From NCBI GenBank assembly GCA_041398705.1, contig JAWKUI010000014.1:1-64000 (forward strand): DNA of 64,000 bases, read 5' to 3'. The stretch comes from NORP259 sp041398705. GTDB taxonomy: Bacteria; Planctomycetota; UBA1135; GCA-002686595. The notes beneath the pieces are model-generated. The model was not told where the DNA came from, searched no databases, and saw only the letters and a program-made list of their open reading frames with translations. Of the stretch, positions 17,789-27,823 are shown in pieces (positions within the stretch are counted from its first letter, which is position 1; the number at the start of each line of letters is the position of its first letter). The translations under genes were made by a program, and so were the position numbers.

Positions 17789-18802
17789 CTACGCTTCCGA
17801 ATCGGTCACCCGGTCCGGGTGCACCCACTTGTGCTCGTCGAGTTGCCCACCGCGCAGATAATCCTGACCCATCAACTTCCACTGATGCGGAAAGAGCCAC
17901 TGCAAGGCGGTGAAGGTCGGATTCGCCGTACCGAAGCGGTGGCGCCAGGCGAGCCAGCGGGTGGCGACGCCGATGGTCAAACCGCGGTTGCGCACCCAAT
18001 GCCACCACCAGGGCGGATTGATCAGCACATCGCCCGGCCGCAGCAGCGCGCGGCCGATCGGCACGCCGGCGGGCTCTTGGGCCCAGGGCACGCCGGACTC
18101 GAAGTAGTTGCCCTTCGGCTGGGTGAACAGCGGATCCATCTGCGCGGAATGACGCGGATGCACGAAGTGCCATTCCTTTTCGCCGTAGACCTGAAAGAAC
18201 AAGTTGAGTTCGTTGGCGCAGTGGTACTTGGAACCCTGGCCGCCGCGGCAGACGAACAGGTTGGCGCCGTGGTAGCGCAGGGGGCGCATGTGCCCAGCGA
18301 ATTCGGCGAGCGGCAGGTCCTGCAGGGTTTCGGGATGGCGCGTGAATAGGCTGCAGACGTTGTTGATTTGCAGCTTTGGATCGCCGCCCGCATTCAACAT
18401 CTGGTGCATGCAGTCCGCCAGGGTGCGGACGGGCTGGCTGGAGTGCTCGCGCCAGAGGGGCAGGGGCACGTCGCCGTACCGCTCGGCGAGGGATTCCGGA
18501 GTCCAGGTGCGCACGGCGGCGCAGGCGCTGGCGGCGCCTTCCAAGACGGTCGGCAGTCCGCTGTGCACGATCGACCGGAACACGTCGGGGGTGCACGCTT
18601 GCGCGGGAATGCGCGCGACTTCGTGCACCTGACCCGGTTCCACGGCTTCGTGGTCCACGTGCGGCCCGCGGTACGAGGCGATCGTGCGGCGGCGCCAGCT
18701 TTCTGCGAGCGCCTGCTTGCGCACGGCGACGCGCGCGAACAACAGGCCGCCGGCGGCGAGGCGACGCGTGAAGGGCAAGGCGTCGGCCTGGAAGGTGGAC
18801 AT
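17789..18802 (-). CDS. Cupin-like (JmjC/cupin_8) dioxygenase-type protein
   Basis: A 337-residue protein with the cupin_8/JmjC double-stranded beta-helix pattern. It shows an N-terminal targeting segment (GLPTVLEGAASACAAVRTWT, ESLAERYGDVPLPLW), then SKYHCANELNLFFQVYGEKE, GDVLINPPWWWHWVRN and GVATRWLAWR. The His of YHCANE and the later His of WWWHW are in the places where Fe(II)/2-oxoglutarate enzymes of this family hold iron. Relatives hydroxylate protein side chains or small molecules. The start is uncertain: the ATG complement at 18800-18802 is chosen, and one at 18857-18859 would add 19 residues. No neighbour suggests the substrate. Confidence 0.75.
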   Translation of the reverse strand: MSTFQADALPFTRRLAAGGLLFARVAVRKQALAESWRRRTIASYRGPHVDHEAVEPGQVHEVARIPAQACTPDVFRSIVHSGLPTVLEGAASACAAVRTWTPESLAERYGDVPLPLWREHSSQPVRTLADCMHQMLNAGGDPKLQINNVCSLFTRHPETLQDLPLAEFAGHMRPLRYHGANLFVCRGGQGSKYHCANELNLFFQVYGEKEWHFVHPRHSAQMDPLFTQPKGNYFESGVPWAQEPAGVPIGRALLRPGDVLINPPWWWHWVRNRGLTIGVATRWLAWRHRFGTANPTFTALQWLFPHQWKLMGQDYLRGGQLDEHKWVHPDRVTDSEA

Positions 18803-19042
18803 GGAGGGACCGCCGGGAAGGCAACGCGGGGCTTGGGTCGGATTGACTGAGAAGTACATGGAATTCGAATGAGCGAAGGGAAGGGTGCGGGTCCGCTTGC
18901 CGCAAGGAAAAGGAGTGGGGATCGCGGCGGAGCGCGCTGCCGGGTGGGGCAGGCGCTGTCCACACACGCTCTCCTGGACCCGGCGTTGCGAGCGGCCTGC
19001 GGTTTCCGCGGATTCGGGGAATACTGCCCGGGGCAAAAAGAA

Positions 19043-19076
19043 CCAGGGGCCGCGCAGCACGCTGCGCGACCCCTGG
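19043..19076 (-). terminator. Hairpin terminator of the HEAT-repeat gene
   Basis: Inverted repeat with arms CCAGGGGCCGCGCAG and CTGCGCGACCCCTGG (one mismatch, loop CACG), just past the minus-strand stop at 19099. Confidence 0.6.
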
Positions 19077-19098
19077 AAGCTGCTGGAGGCTTTCCTGA

Positions 19099-21069
19099 CT
19101 ACTTCAGGTTGAGCAGACCGGTGCTGCGTTCGTTGAGCAGCGTGGTCGTTTCCGCCAGGTAGTTGGTGCCGTGGGCGAGCATCGATCGCCAGGGCGTCGA
19201 GCGGTGGTCGGACATGTATCCGACCGCCATCATGGCCGCCTCGCGCACCTTCGACTGCGGGTCCTTGTCGTCCCGCAAGTATTGGGTGAGCAGGTCCAGG
19301 GCGCGCTTGTCGCCGATGTACCCGAGGGCGGTGATCATGGAGATCTTCTTCTCGTCGGAGTGGGTGCGCTCGAGACGGCGGGCCAGTTCTTCAACCACCT
19401 CGCTGTTGCCGAGCAGACCCAGGGCCAAACCACTGCGCGTCTGGAGCAGGGGTTCCCGGTCGGAAGCCTCGAGGACTTCTTGCAGGTCCTGCACCGTCTC
19501 TCGCTTGCCGGAAAGGCCCAAGCCGAGCGCCACGTAGGAACGGGCGGCCTGATCCTTGATCGCGGTCAGGCGTTCGGTGAGCACTTCCACGCCGGGTTCC
19601 GAAGCACGCAGGCCGATGGCGATGCTGTAGGCGCCGAGGTCATCCGCCTCTTTGCCTTTTTCCGCCGCCTTGGCCAGGGCCCGATCGACCTGGGAATCCA
19701 TCTCTTCGCCTTGGGCGTCGAGCTGGTAACCGAAGATCCCGAGGGCCAGGCCGGCCCACGGACGCAAGTCGCGCTTGCCCCGGTTCAGTTGGTCGAGCAG
19801 TTCCATGCGCACCTCGGGCACGGCGGCCCAGGGCTTCTCGCCTTGTCCGCGTCGGCTACCCGACTCGGCCAGGGCCATCAGCGCGAAGCGTTGCCCGATC
19901 GGACCGCCTTTGTCGGCCGCCCGCTTGAGCTCGCTGCGGATCCAGGAGTCCACGTCCTCGTTGTCGGCGTCGCCCATGAGCCCGAGGGCCATGATCGCGC
20001 TGTTTTTGACGACTTGGGGCTGGTTCGCGCTGCGCGAGAGGGAGGCGGACAGGATGTCCGACACGCCGAGTTTGATCTCGTTGATCGACTCGTGGAACTT
20101 CTCCCCGGCCATCTCGCCGCCGGCCAGGATCAGACGGCCCAGGGTGCTGGCCGTGTGGGCCCGCACCGGAGCGTCGAATTCCTCGTCCGCGGTGAAGTTG
20201 CGCATCAGGTAGGTGATCTGCGACTGCAGGCAGGTATCCGGGTTCGGAACCACGCACTGACCGCAGATGCACACGTTCACGTTGTCGCTGAAAGGCAAGG
20301 GAATCAGGCCGATCGACACCATGGCGGCGACACGCAGGTCGCTGACTTTGGCGTCTTCGATGGGCTCGTCTTCTTCCTTGGCCTTTTTCTTCTTCTCCTT
20401 GTCCTTGTCGTCCTCGTCGGCGAGCTTGAACTCGTCCTTCTCGAACTTCTCCTCAAGGATGGAGATGAGATCGCGCACCACCTGGCGGCGGAACTCCACG
20501 TTGCCCGAGTGGGCAGCCGCGAATCCCATGCCGTAGGCGGCGAACGCACGCGTGCCCATCGGAACCTTCTTGCGGCTCAGGAACTCCTGACCCATCGGTT
20601 CATCCTTGGCGATCGCGGCGAGCAAGCCGTAGTTCGACTCACCACACGCGAGGCCCAGGGCCAGCGCAGCGGTTTCGTTGATCGTGGCCTGGCCGTTCGT
20701 CAGGTAGAAGCGCAGGAAGAATTCGAAGGACTCCCTGTTCTGTTCCCCGCCGATCTTGGCCATGGTCATCAGCGAGTGCTTCACGAAGCCCTCGCTGCCT
20801 CCCAGCTTGATGCCATCCGCCAGGGCGGGCACCACGCGGGCCTGCACGTCCTCGCGCGACAAGCGACCGCCTAGGCGGTTCTTGTGCGCGCCGCGACCGA
20901 TCTCCCAGTCGGCATCGTGCGTGAGCACCGAGCCGCCGGTGTTGATCGCGCTGTAGCGCAGGAAGCGATCTTGGTTGAACTCCCACCACAGTTGCCAAGC
21001 GCCGGGATTGGAGATCGACTCATGATCGTTGATCGTGAGCGGACTCTTCAATCCATCGGCCCGCGGCAT
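19099..21069 (-). CDS. HEAT-repeat protein (mature part)
   Basis: 656 residues from the first in-frame ATG. The protein is built of roughly 35-residue alpha-helical HEAT/armadillo-like units, for example AAMMAVGYMSDHRS, RSGLALGLLGNSEVVEELAR, MITALGYIGDKRALDLLTQY and NSAIMALGLMGDAD. A highly charged insert (EDDKDKEKKKKAKEEDEP) and a small Cys cluster (CICGQC) sit near the centre. Such repeats form curved protein-binding scaffolds. The frame stays open upstream through a Pro/Gly/Ala linker to 21231, where two stop codons separate it from an excellent signal peptide in the same frame (21238-21315). The original gene probably ran 19099-21315 and exported the protein. As drawn, the product would have no signal and its start is uncertain. 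Confidence 0.75.
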   Translation of the reverse strand: MPRADGLKSPLTINDHESISNPGAWQLWWEFNQDRFLRYSAINTGGSVLTHDADWEIGRGAHKNRLGGRLSREDVQARVVPALADGIKLGGSEGFVKHSLMTMAKIGGEQNRESFEFFLRFYLTNGQATINETAALALGLACGESNYGLLAAIAKDEPMGQEFLSRKKVPMGTRAFAAYGMGFAAAHSGNVEFRRQVVRDLISILEEKFEKDEFKLADEDDKDKEKKKKAKEEDEPIEDAKVSDLRVAAMVSIGLIPLPFSDNVNVCICGQCVVPNPDTCLQSQITYLMRNFTADEEFDAPVRAHTASTLGRLILAGGEMAGEKFHESINEIKLGVSDILSASLSRSANQPQVVKNSAIMALGLMGDADNEDVDSWIRSELKRAADKGGPIGQRFALMALAESGSRRGQGEKPWAAVPEVRMELLDQLNRGKRDLRPWAGLALGIFGYQLDAQGEEMDSQVDRALAKAAEKGKEADDLGAYSIAIGLRASEPGVEVLTERLTAIKDQAARSYVALGLGLSGKRETVQDLQEVLEASDREPLLQTRSGLALGLLGNSEVVEELARRLERTHSDEKKISMITALGYIGDKRALDLLTQYLRDDKDPQSKVREAAMMAVGYMSDHRSTPWRSMLAHGTNYLAETTTLLNERSTGLLNLK

Positions 21070-21231
21070 CAGGGGGTTGTCGGGTGCCGTTGGGGCACCC
21101 CACGCCGGACCCTGAGGTCCCGGACCTGGAGTGCCGACGGTCCCCCCAGAAGGGGCCGGGGCGCCTCCACCACCGGGGGCGGGAGCAGGAGCAGCACGTC
21201 GGGCGCCACCACCGGTGGCGCGGGGCGGGCC

Positions 21232-21315
21232 TCATCACCCTTGGGCGACAGACATGTCGACCATGGTCAGGCTGATCATGCAGCCCAGCATCGCGACGAA
21301 AATCGGCTTCTTCAT
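21232..21315 (-). pseudogene. Detached signal peptide of the HEAT-repeat gene
   Basis: ATG at the complement of 21313-21315 begins MKKPIFVAMLGCMISLTMVD then MSVAQG, a complete Sec signal ending at an A-x-G-like site. It is followed directly by TGA TGA (complements 21235-21237 and 21232-21234). The same frame then continues open as a Pro/Gly-rich linker into the HEAT-repeat protein. Either the gene is interrupted or two nearby indels created the stops. Confidence 0.6.
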
Positions 21316-21600
21316 GGGGATCAATCGGTTGGGAAGGGGGTGGGGCTCGGGAGCGGCGCACCACCGGTTACTGCTTGTTAAGAGTAGCTCCCTGCGGCGA
21401 TTCCGTGACAGTTTGCCCGGGGGGAACCCCTGAAAGGGGAAAAGTCGGGTGGGGGCGGCCAGCCGGGTGTGGCGTAAAGGATTGCTACGTAACGGGATAG
21501 GCCCAGTTGTGCGGGAGCCTTCCTGGGGGCCGCCTCCCTCGAATTCGCCCGGAAGGGGGCTGGGAGGGCCGTCCCGGCGGCGTACACTCCCCCCGCAACG
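21316..21600. other. Divergent promoter region
   Basis: This region lies between the HEAT-repeat signal peptide (minus) and the TPP riboswitch (plus). It contains no credible open frame. It must carry the thiC promoter, but I cannot assign -35 and -10 boxes with confidence. Confidence 0.35.
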
Positions 21601-21677
21601 TGCTGGGGGCGGCGCCACCGCGCCTGAGAGGTACCCCTCGAACCTGATCCGGGTCATGCCGGCGTAGGAAAGCAGCT
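21601..21677 (+). ncRNA. TPP riboswitch (THI element) of thiC
   Basis: The conserved THI-box elements appear in order: GGGGGC, then CGCCTGAGAGG (CUGAGA core), ACCC, GAACCTGATC, and ATGCCGGCGTAGGAAAG at the 3' side. The P1 arms are GCTG near 21602 and CAGC near 21672. The aptamer ends directly at the thiC start codon (21678). There is no room for a separate expression platform, and the purine-rich ribosome site AGGAAAG lies inside the aptamer. Binding thiamine pyrophosphate should therefore hide the ribosome site and reduce translation of thiC. Confidence 0.93.
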
Positions 21678-23324
<1,647 letters not shown>

Positions 23325-23344
23325 TTCGCCCGTGCGGTCCAACC

Positions 23345-23377
23345 CGGGGCCCGCGGGAGTGATTCCCGTGGGCCCCG
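23345..23377 (+). terminator. thiC terminator hairpin
   Basis: Arms CGGGGCCCGCGGGA and TCCCGTGGGCCCCG (one G-T pair) with a short loop, 21 bases after the thiC stop, followed by TTCCGTTC. Confidence 0.7.
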
Positions 23378-23618
23378 TTCCGTTCAGGGGGGCAGAACGC
23401 CGCGGCTGCGGCGGCTCACGCGCGGAAGTCCGAGCCGGAACGCGACTTCCGTCGCGCGTTGCGATGGGGATAACCTCGGCGGCACAGTCCAGTCATTTGA
23501 TTTCCATCAAGGATGATGGGGGGCGGCGGGGGATTGCGCTGTGGGGAGAGGCCAGGCTTCCAGCCGGGGGAAGGTCCCCCGGCCTTGGATATGCCTGGAG
23601 GATCTTGCTTCCACCGCC

Positions 23619-25226
23619 ATGAACCGCTTTTTGAATCTGGGAGCCGCCGGCCTGCTGGCGGGTTCCCTCGTCGCACCTCTGCTGGCCCAGCAGCACAGCG
23701 TGCGCCCCGTGCTTGCCCCCGGCTCCAGCAACTGGACACCGCAACCGCTAGTGGTCGGCACCGGCCTCAGCACCACTGACTTGGCGACGCTGACCGCGCA
23801 GGACCTCGTCGATCAATTGCTCGGCGCGGGGGTGACCGTGAGCAACGTGACGTTCACGGGGGCTCCCCAAGCGGGGGGGACCTTCACCGGAGGTACCGGC
23901 ATCATCGGCTTCGAAGAAGGCATCATCCTGTCCAGCGGCAATATCGCCAGCGTGATCGGGCCCATGAACGTGGACTCGGGCACCAGCACGGGGTTCGGGA
24001 CCCCCGGCGATGTGGACCTGGACGGGCTCGTGAACACCACAACCTTCGATGCTTCGACCTTGGAATTCGACTTCGAGTGCAGCGCCTCGACCACGATCTC
24101 GTTCCAGTTCGTGTTCGCGTCCGAGGAGTACAACGAGTTCGTCTTCCAATTCAACGATGCCTTCGGCCTGTTCCTGAACGGCACCAACATCGCCATCGTG
24201 CCGGGCACCACGAGCCCGGTGTCGATCGATAACGTCAACTGCGGCGATGGCACCTTACCGGGCGTGAACTGCGGGCAGTTCATCAACAACGAGTGCACCA
24301 GCCTGCCCGGCGGCACCTACCCGTGCACGAACATCGAGACCGAGATGGACGGTCTCACCCAGGTGTTCTCGGCGGTTGCTACGATCAACCCCGGGGTCAA
24401 CCACCTGAAGATCTCGATCGCCGATGCACTCGATACCGCCCTCGATTCGGCGGTTTTCGTGCGGTCGGGCAGTCTTTTGTGCGGCAACCCCGCGCCGAGC
24501 TTCGACCCGCCCAGCCCCTGCGGGCAGCGGCTCGTGGTTTCCGCGGGCAGCACCTTGACGTTCGACGCGGTGGCGATCGCTACCAACGGTCTCGCCGGCC
24601 AAGGCGTGTCGATCAGCGCCACCGGTGACGCCGTGGTGCTCGCGAACGGCACCTTCAACCCCGCCCTGCCGACCACCCTGGCGCAGCCCTCGCTGACCCA
24701 GTTCTCGTGGACCCCGACCGAAGCCGACGCGGGCCTGCACGCGATCACCCTGCACGCCACCGATCAACTCGGCCAGACGGCCGATTGCGCGGTCGAGATC
24801 CTCGTGACCCTGGGGCAGGCCTTCTGCACCCCGGCAGCGAACACCACTGGCCAGCCGGGCGTGCTCTACGCCACCGGCAGCTCCTTGGTGGCGAACAACA
24901 ACCTGACCCTGGTGGCGCTCGACGTGCCCGACGGCCAGCTGATGTACTTCCTCGGCAGCCGCGGCCAGGACTTCGTCATGAACCCCGGCGGCTCCGACGG
25001 GCACCTGTGCCTCGGCGGCGGCTTCGGCATCGCCCGCTTCCACAGCACCACCGGCATGATCGCCGGCCAGACCCACTCGGGCACCATCGACCTGACCAAC
25101 GTGCCCGAACCGCCGCTCTTCGGCACCATGGTGCTGGCGGGTGAAACCTGGCACTTCCAGGGCTGGCACCGCGAAGCCGCCTCGAACGGCAACTTCACGG
25201 CCGGCTTGAGCGTGCAGTTCCAGTAG
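23619..25226 (+). CDS. Choice-of-anchor L exported protein with shared C-terminal module
   Basis: A 535-residue protein from ATG 23619 with a signal peptide (MNRFLNLGAAGLLAGSLVAP, cleavage near LLAQQ). Residues about 30-285 match the choice-of-anchor L domain: DLVDQLLGAGVTVSNVTFTG, IGFEEGIILSSGNI, SFQFVFASEEYNEFV, NDAFGLFLNG, and a terminal ALDSAVFVRSGS. An Ig-like stretch follows. The last about 135 residues (nt 24820-25226) form the module FCTPAANTTG to ETWHFQGWHRE then NFTAGLSVQF, shared with the proteins at 14.9 and 25.9 kb. It probably acts at the cell surface or outside. A strong hairpin follows at 25298-25347. Confidence 0.85.
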   Translation: MNRFLNLGAAGLLAGSLVAPLLAQQHSVRPVLAPGSSNWTPQPLVVGTGLSTTDLATLTAQDLVDQLLGAGVTVSNVTFTGAPQAGGTFTGGTGIIGFEEGIILSSGNIASVIGPMNVDSGTSTGFGTPGDVDLDGLVNTTTFDASTLEFDFECSASTTISFQFVFASEEYNEFVFQFNDAFGLFLNGTNIAIVPGTTSPVSIDNVNCGDGTLPGVNCGQFINNECTSLPGGTYPCTNIETEMDGLTQVFSAVATINPGVNHLKISIADALDTALDSAVFVRSGSLLCGNPAPSFDPPSPCGQRLVVSAGSTLTFDAVAIATNGLAGQGVSISATGDAVVLANGTFNPALPTTLAQPSLTQFSWTPTEADAGLHAITLHATDQLGQTADCAVEILVTLGQAFCTPAANTTGQPGVLYATGSSLVANNNLTLVALDVPDGQLMYFLGSRGQDFVMNPGGSDGHLCLGGGFGIARFHSTTGMIAGQTHSGTIDLTNVPEPPLFGTMVLAGETWHFQGWHREAASNGNFTAGLSVQFQ

Positions 25227-25890
25227 TCCGGTTCCGCCAGCCGCCTCCCACGCTTGATCCTGGGCGTGGGGCGAAAGGGATGGAATCCTTGTCCGATCCC
25301 GCCCCCGCATCGCGATTCCTACCAAGGAAGCGCGGTGCGGGGGCGGGGCTTTGTTGCTCAACCGAAGGTGGATTGCAGCCCTGCGGAAGATCCACGCGCG
25401 GGGGGGATGCGCTGGCAAGAGGCCGTTTGTGTATTGAGATCCATAGAAGGGGGAAGCGGCGGTTCGGCACGGACCCACACGCGGGGAGTCCGACATGAAT
25501 TCCCGCACTCAATCGAGCGGCTCTTATGACGCGCGTGGGAACAAGGTCGCGCCAGGGGGCGTGATGCGATCGACGGCGTGCGATCTTCATTGGGCCTGAA
25601 CTCAATCGGTGGGGAATGGCGACGCGAGGCGAATGCACCCGTGGGGTTTCTTGGGCGCAAGTTGCGAATCGATTGCAACTGTGTTCGCCGTGCAGACCTT
25701 CGGCATCCATTGGCGTTCACCGCTTTGCATTCCCGCCTGCAGCGGTGCCTTGGGAACGCGAAATCGCGCAAAGGTCAAATCGCTTTGGCGCACCCGTGCG
25801 GGGTTTCCCGTCGGCACTACCCTCGATCTTGGTGCAGGGCGTTTCCTGCGCGATTTCTGAACCCTCGTGTTCCTAGCCACGCAATCCAAG
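25227..25890. other. Long intergenic region between two exported-protein genes
   Basis: About 660 bases contain a weak hairpin (25247-25270), the strong hairpin at 25298-25347, and two similar segments, GCACCCGTGGGGTTTC near 25633 and GCACCCGTGCGGGGTTTC near 25792. I see no gene with a protein-like sequence in either strand. The 3' half probably holds the promoter of the next gene. Confidence 0.4.
25298..25347 (+). terminator. Strong stem-loop terminator
   Basis: A perfect 12-bp stem, CCCGCCCCCGCA (25298-25309) with TGCGGGGGCGGG (25336-25347), encloses a second stem TTCCT/AGGAA and is followed by GCTTTGTTGCT. It suits rho-independent termination of the upstream exported-protein gene. Confidence 0.7.
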
Positions 25891-27600
25891 ATGTTCCACA
25901 AAAGACTCACCTTCCTGCCACTTGTCGCGGCCGCACTGGGCGGCGCGGCCTTTGCCCAAGGCGACGATTGCTCGACCGCCACTGCCATCACCGGCACAGG
26001 CTCTTGGGCTTTCGACAACACCATCCTGCTCGACTCCACCTTCAACGGCGGTGGCTCCTGTGCCGCCGGCGCTTCCACCATCAACCAGGACGGCTTCTTC
26101 CAGTGGACCGTTCCGGCCAGCGGTGACTACCAGTTCGACACCTTCGGGTCGGGCTTTGACACCAAGCTTTCTGTGCACGCCGGCATCGGCTGCGCGGCCA
26201 CCTGCGTCGCCTACAACGACGACTCTGGCGGCCTGCAGAGCATGGTGCTCCTGACCGGTCTGGTCGCTGGCGACCCGTACCTCGTCCAGGTCGGTGGGTA
26301 CGGCACCGCGCAAGGTACCGGCACCCTGAACATCGCCACCTACGTTGACCCCTGCTCGGTGGACGACATCTACGAGGACAACGACACCTGCACCACCCCG
26401 AGCGTGATCGGTATGGGCAGCTACGCCAACCTGATGACTATCTTCGGTGACTCCGATTTCTGCGAAATCGCGATCCCCGCGGGCATGATCCTGACCTTCG
26501 ACGAGACCTACGATCCCTCGTTCGACGCCTACAAGAACGTCTACGACGCGAGCTGCAGCTCGATTGGCACTGCGATCGCCGGGGACTTCACCTACACCAC
26601 GGGTGCGGCCGCCGAGACCATCATCGTCGAGGTCTACCAGAACGCCACTTCGACCGATCCCTGCTCGCCGTACGAGTTTACGCTGAGCATGGTCCCCGAC
26701 CCCTGCGCGGGTGTGGCCGACGACGCCTTCGAGGACAACGATGACTGCGCGACCGCGACCATGGTCGCGGATGGCACCTACGCGGGCCTCATGCTGTTCC
26801 CGACCGACAACGACTACTTCACCTTCTGCGTGCCGAACGGCGCCACGGTGACCGTCGACATCCTGTTCACCGATGCCAACGCCGACCTGGACCTCTTCCT
26901 GCGTGAAGCCTCCAGCGCGTACTGCGGCACCGGCTACAACGGTCTGAACGAACTGCTCGCCTACGGCTACTCCGTCAGCGACAACGAGAACGCCACCTGG
27001 ACCAACACCCTGGGCTACGATGCGACCCTCGTCGCCGAAGTGGACTGGTACGCCGCCGGCACCCAGCAGTGCAACACCTATGACCTCGTCATCAGCGGTA
27101 GCGGTGGTTGCGGCGGGGGCACCATCGGAACCCCGTTCTGTGACCCGATGGATGCCAACTCCACGGGGAACTCGACGACCCTGGTCGGCATGATGACGGC
27201 CCCCGCTGGCAGCGGTTTGCACGTGGAGATCTCGGGCGGGGTGCCGAGCGAATTCGGTTACCTCCTGGTCGGTACGGGCGTTAACGACCCCGGCATCATG
27301 GTCCCCGGCAACATCGCGGGCCGGATCTGCCTGAACATGGGAGGCTCGATCGCCCGCTACAACGTGACGGGCGGGGAGCTGAACTCCATCGGCCAGTTCG
27401 ACGCGAGCGGTGTGTTCCAGAACCTGGCGGGCACCTCGTCGGTCGGCTCTGGTTTCGACGTGCCCAGCACGGTGCCGATCCCCGGGAACCCGGTGATCGG
27501 TTCGGGTGACACGTACCACTTCCAGATGTGGCACCGCGACACTCCGGCGGGTGTGGGCCAATCGAACTTCTCCAACGGCCTGTCCGTGACCTTCCCGTGA
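25891..27600 (+). CDS. Exported PPC-like repeat protein with shared C-terminal module
   Basis: A 569-residue protein from ATG 25891 with a signal peptide (LTFLPLVAAALGGAAFAQG). Three segments open with an acidic D-x-Y/F-E-D-N-D-x-C signature (DDIYEDNDTCTTPSVI, DDAFEDNDDCATATMV and an N-terminal DDCSTATAI) followed by bacterial pre-peptidase C-terminal (PPC)-like beta-sandwiches (SDFCEIAIPAGMILTF; NDYFTFCVPNGATVTVDILF). The protein is very acidic and rich in Asn, Asp and Thr, suggesting Ca2+ binding. The last about 155 residues (nt 27136-27600) form the shared module, FCDPMDANSTG to DTYHFQMWHRD then NFSNGLSVTF. No protease domain is present. A terminator hairpin follows. Confidence 0.85.
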   Translation: MFHKRLTFLPLVAAALGGAAFAQGDDCSTATAITGTGSWAFDNTILLDSTFNGGGSCAAGASTINQDGFFQWTVPASGDYQFDTFGSGFDTKLSVHAGIGCAATCVAYNDDSGGLQSMVLLTGLVAGDPYLVQVGGYGTAQGTGTLNIATYVDPCSVDDIYEDNDTCTTPSVIGMGSYANLMTIFGDSDFCEIAIPAGMILTFDETYDPSFDAYKNVYDASCSSIGTAIAGDFTYTTGAAAETIIVEVYQNATSTDPCSPYEFTLSMVPDPCAGVADDAFEDNDDCATATMVADGTYAGLMLFPTDNDYFTFCVPNGATVTVDILFTDANADLDLFLREASSAYCGTGYNGLNELLAYGYSVSDNENATWTNTLGYDATLVAEVDWYAAGTQQCNTYDLVISGSGGCGGGTIGTPFCDPMDANSTGNSTTLVGMMTAPAGSGLHVEISGGVPSEFGYLLVGTGVNDPGIMVPGNIAGRICLNMGGSIARYNVTGGELNSIGQFDASGVFQNLAGTSSVGSGFDVPSTVPIPGNPVIGSGDTYHFQMWHRDTPAGVGQSNFSNGLSVTFP

Positions 27601-27676
27601 GGTCGAGGGTGTCGTCGGGCATGAAAGCAGTGATCCAAATGCACTGAACGTGTGCTGACGAAGTCCCATTGCCAAA

Positions 27677-27723
27677 GGCGCCCCTTCGCGGCAGGAGAGC
27701 CTCCTGACCCGCGGAGGGGCGCC
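27677..27723. terminator. Bidirectional terminator hairpin
   Basis: Arms GGCGCCCCTTCGCGG and CCGCGGAGGGGCGCC (one G-T pair) with inner stem CAGGAG/CTCCTG. It lies between the convergent exported-protein and permease genes. Confidence 0.7.
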
Positions 27724-27823
27724 ATTCGTTCCAGCGGACTCGGGTGGACTTGCGTTCGGGAGCGTCGCCATCCGCCTGGGGATCCCGGTAGGGCGGCGCC
27801 CGGTGCCCCCGGCGTGACTTGGT

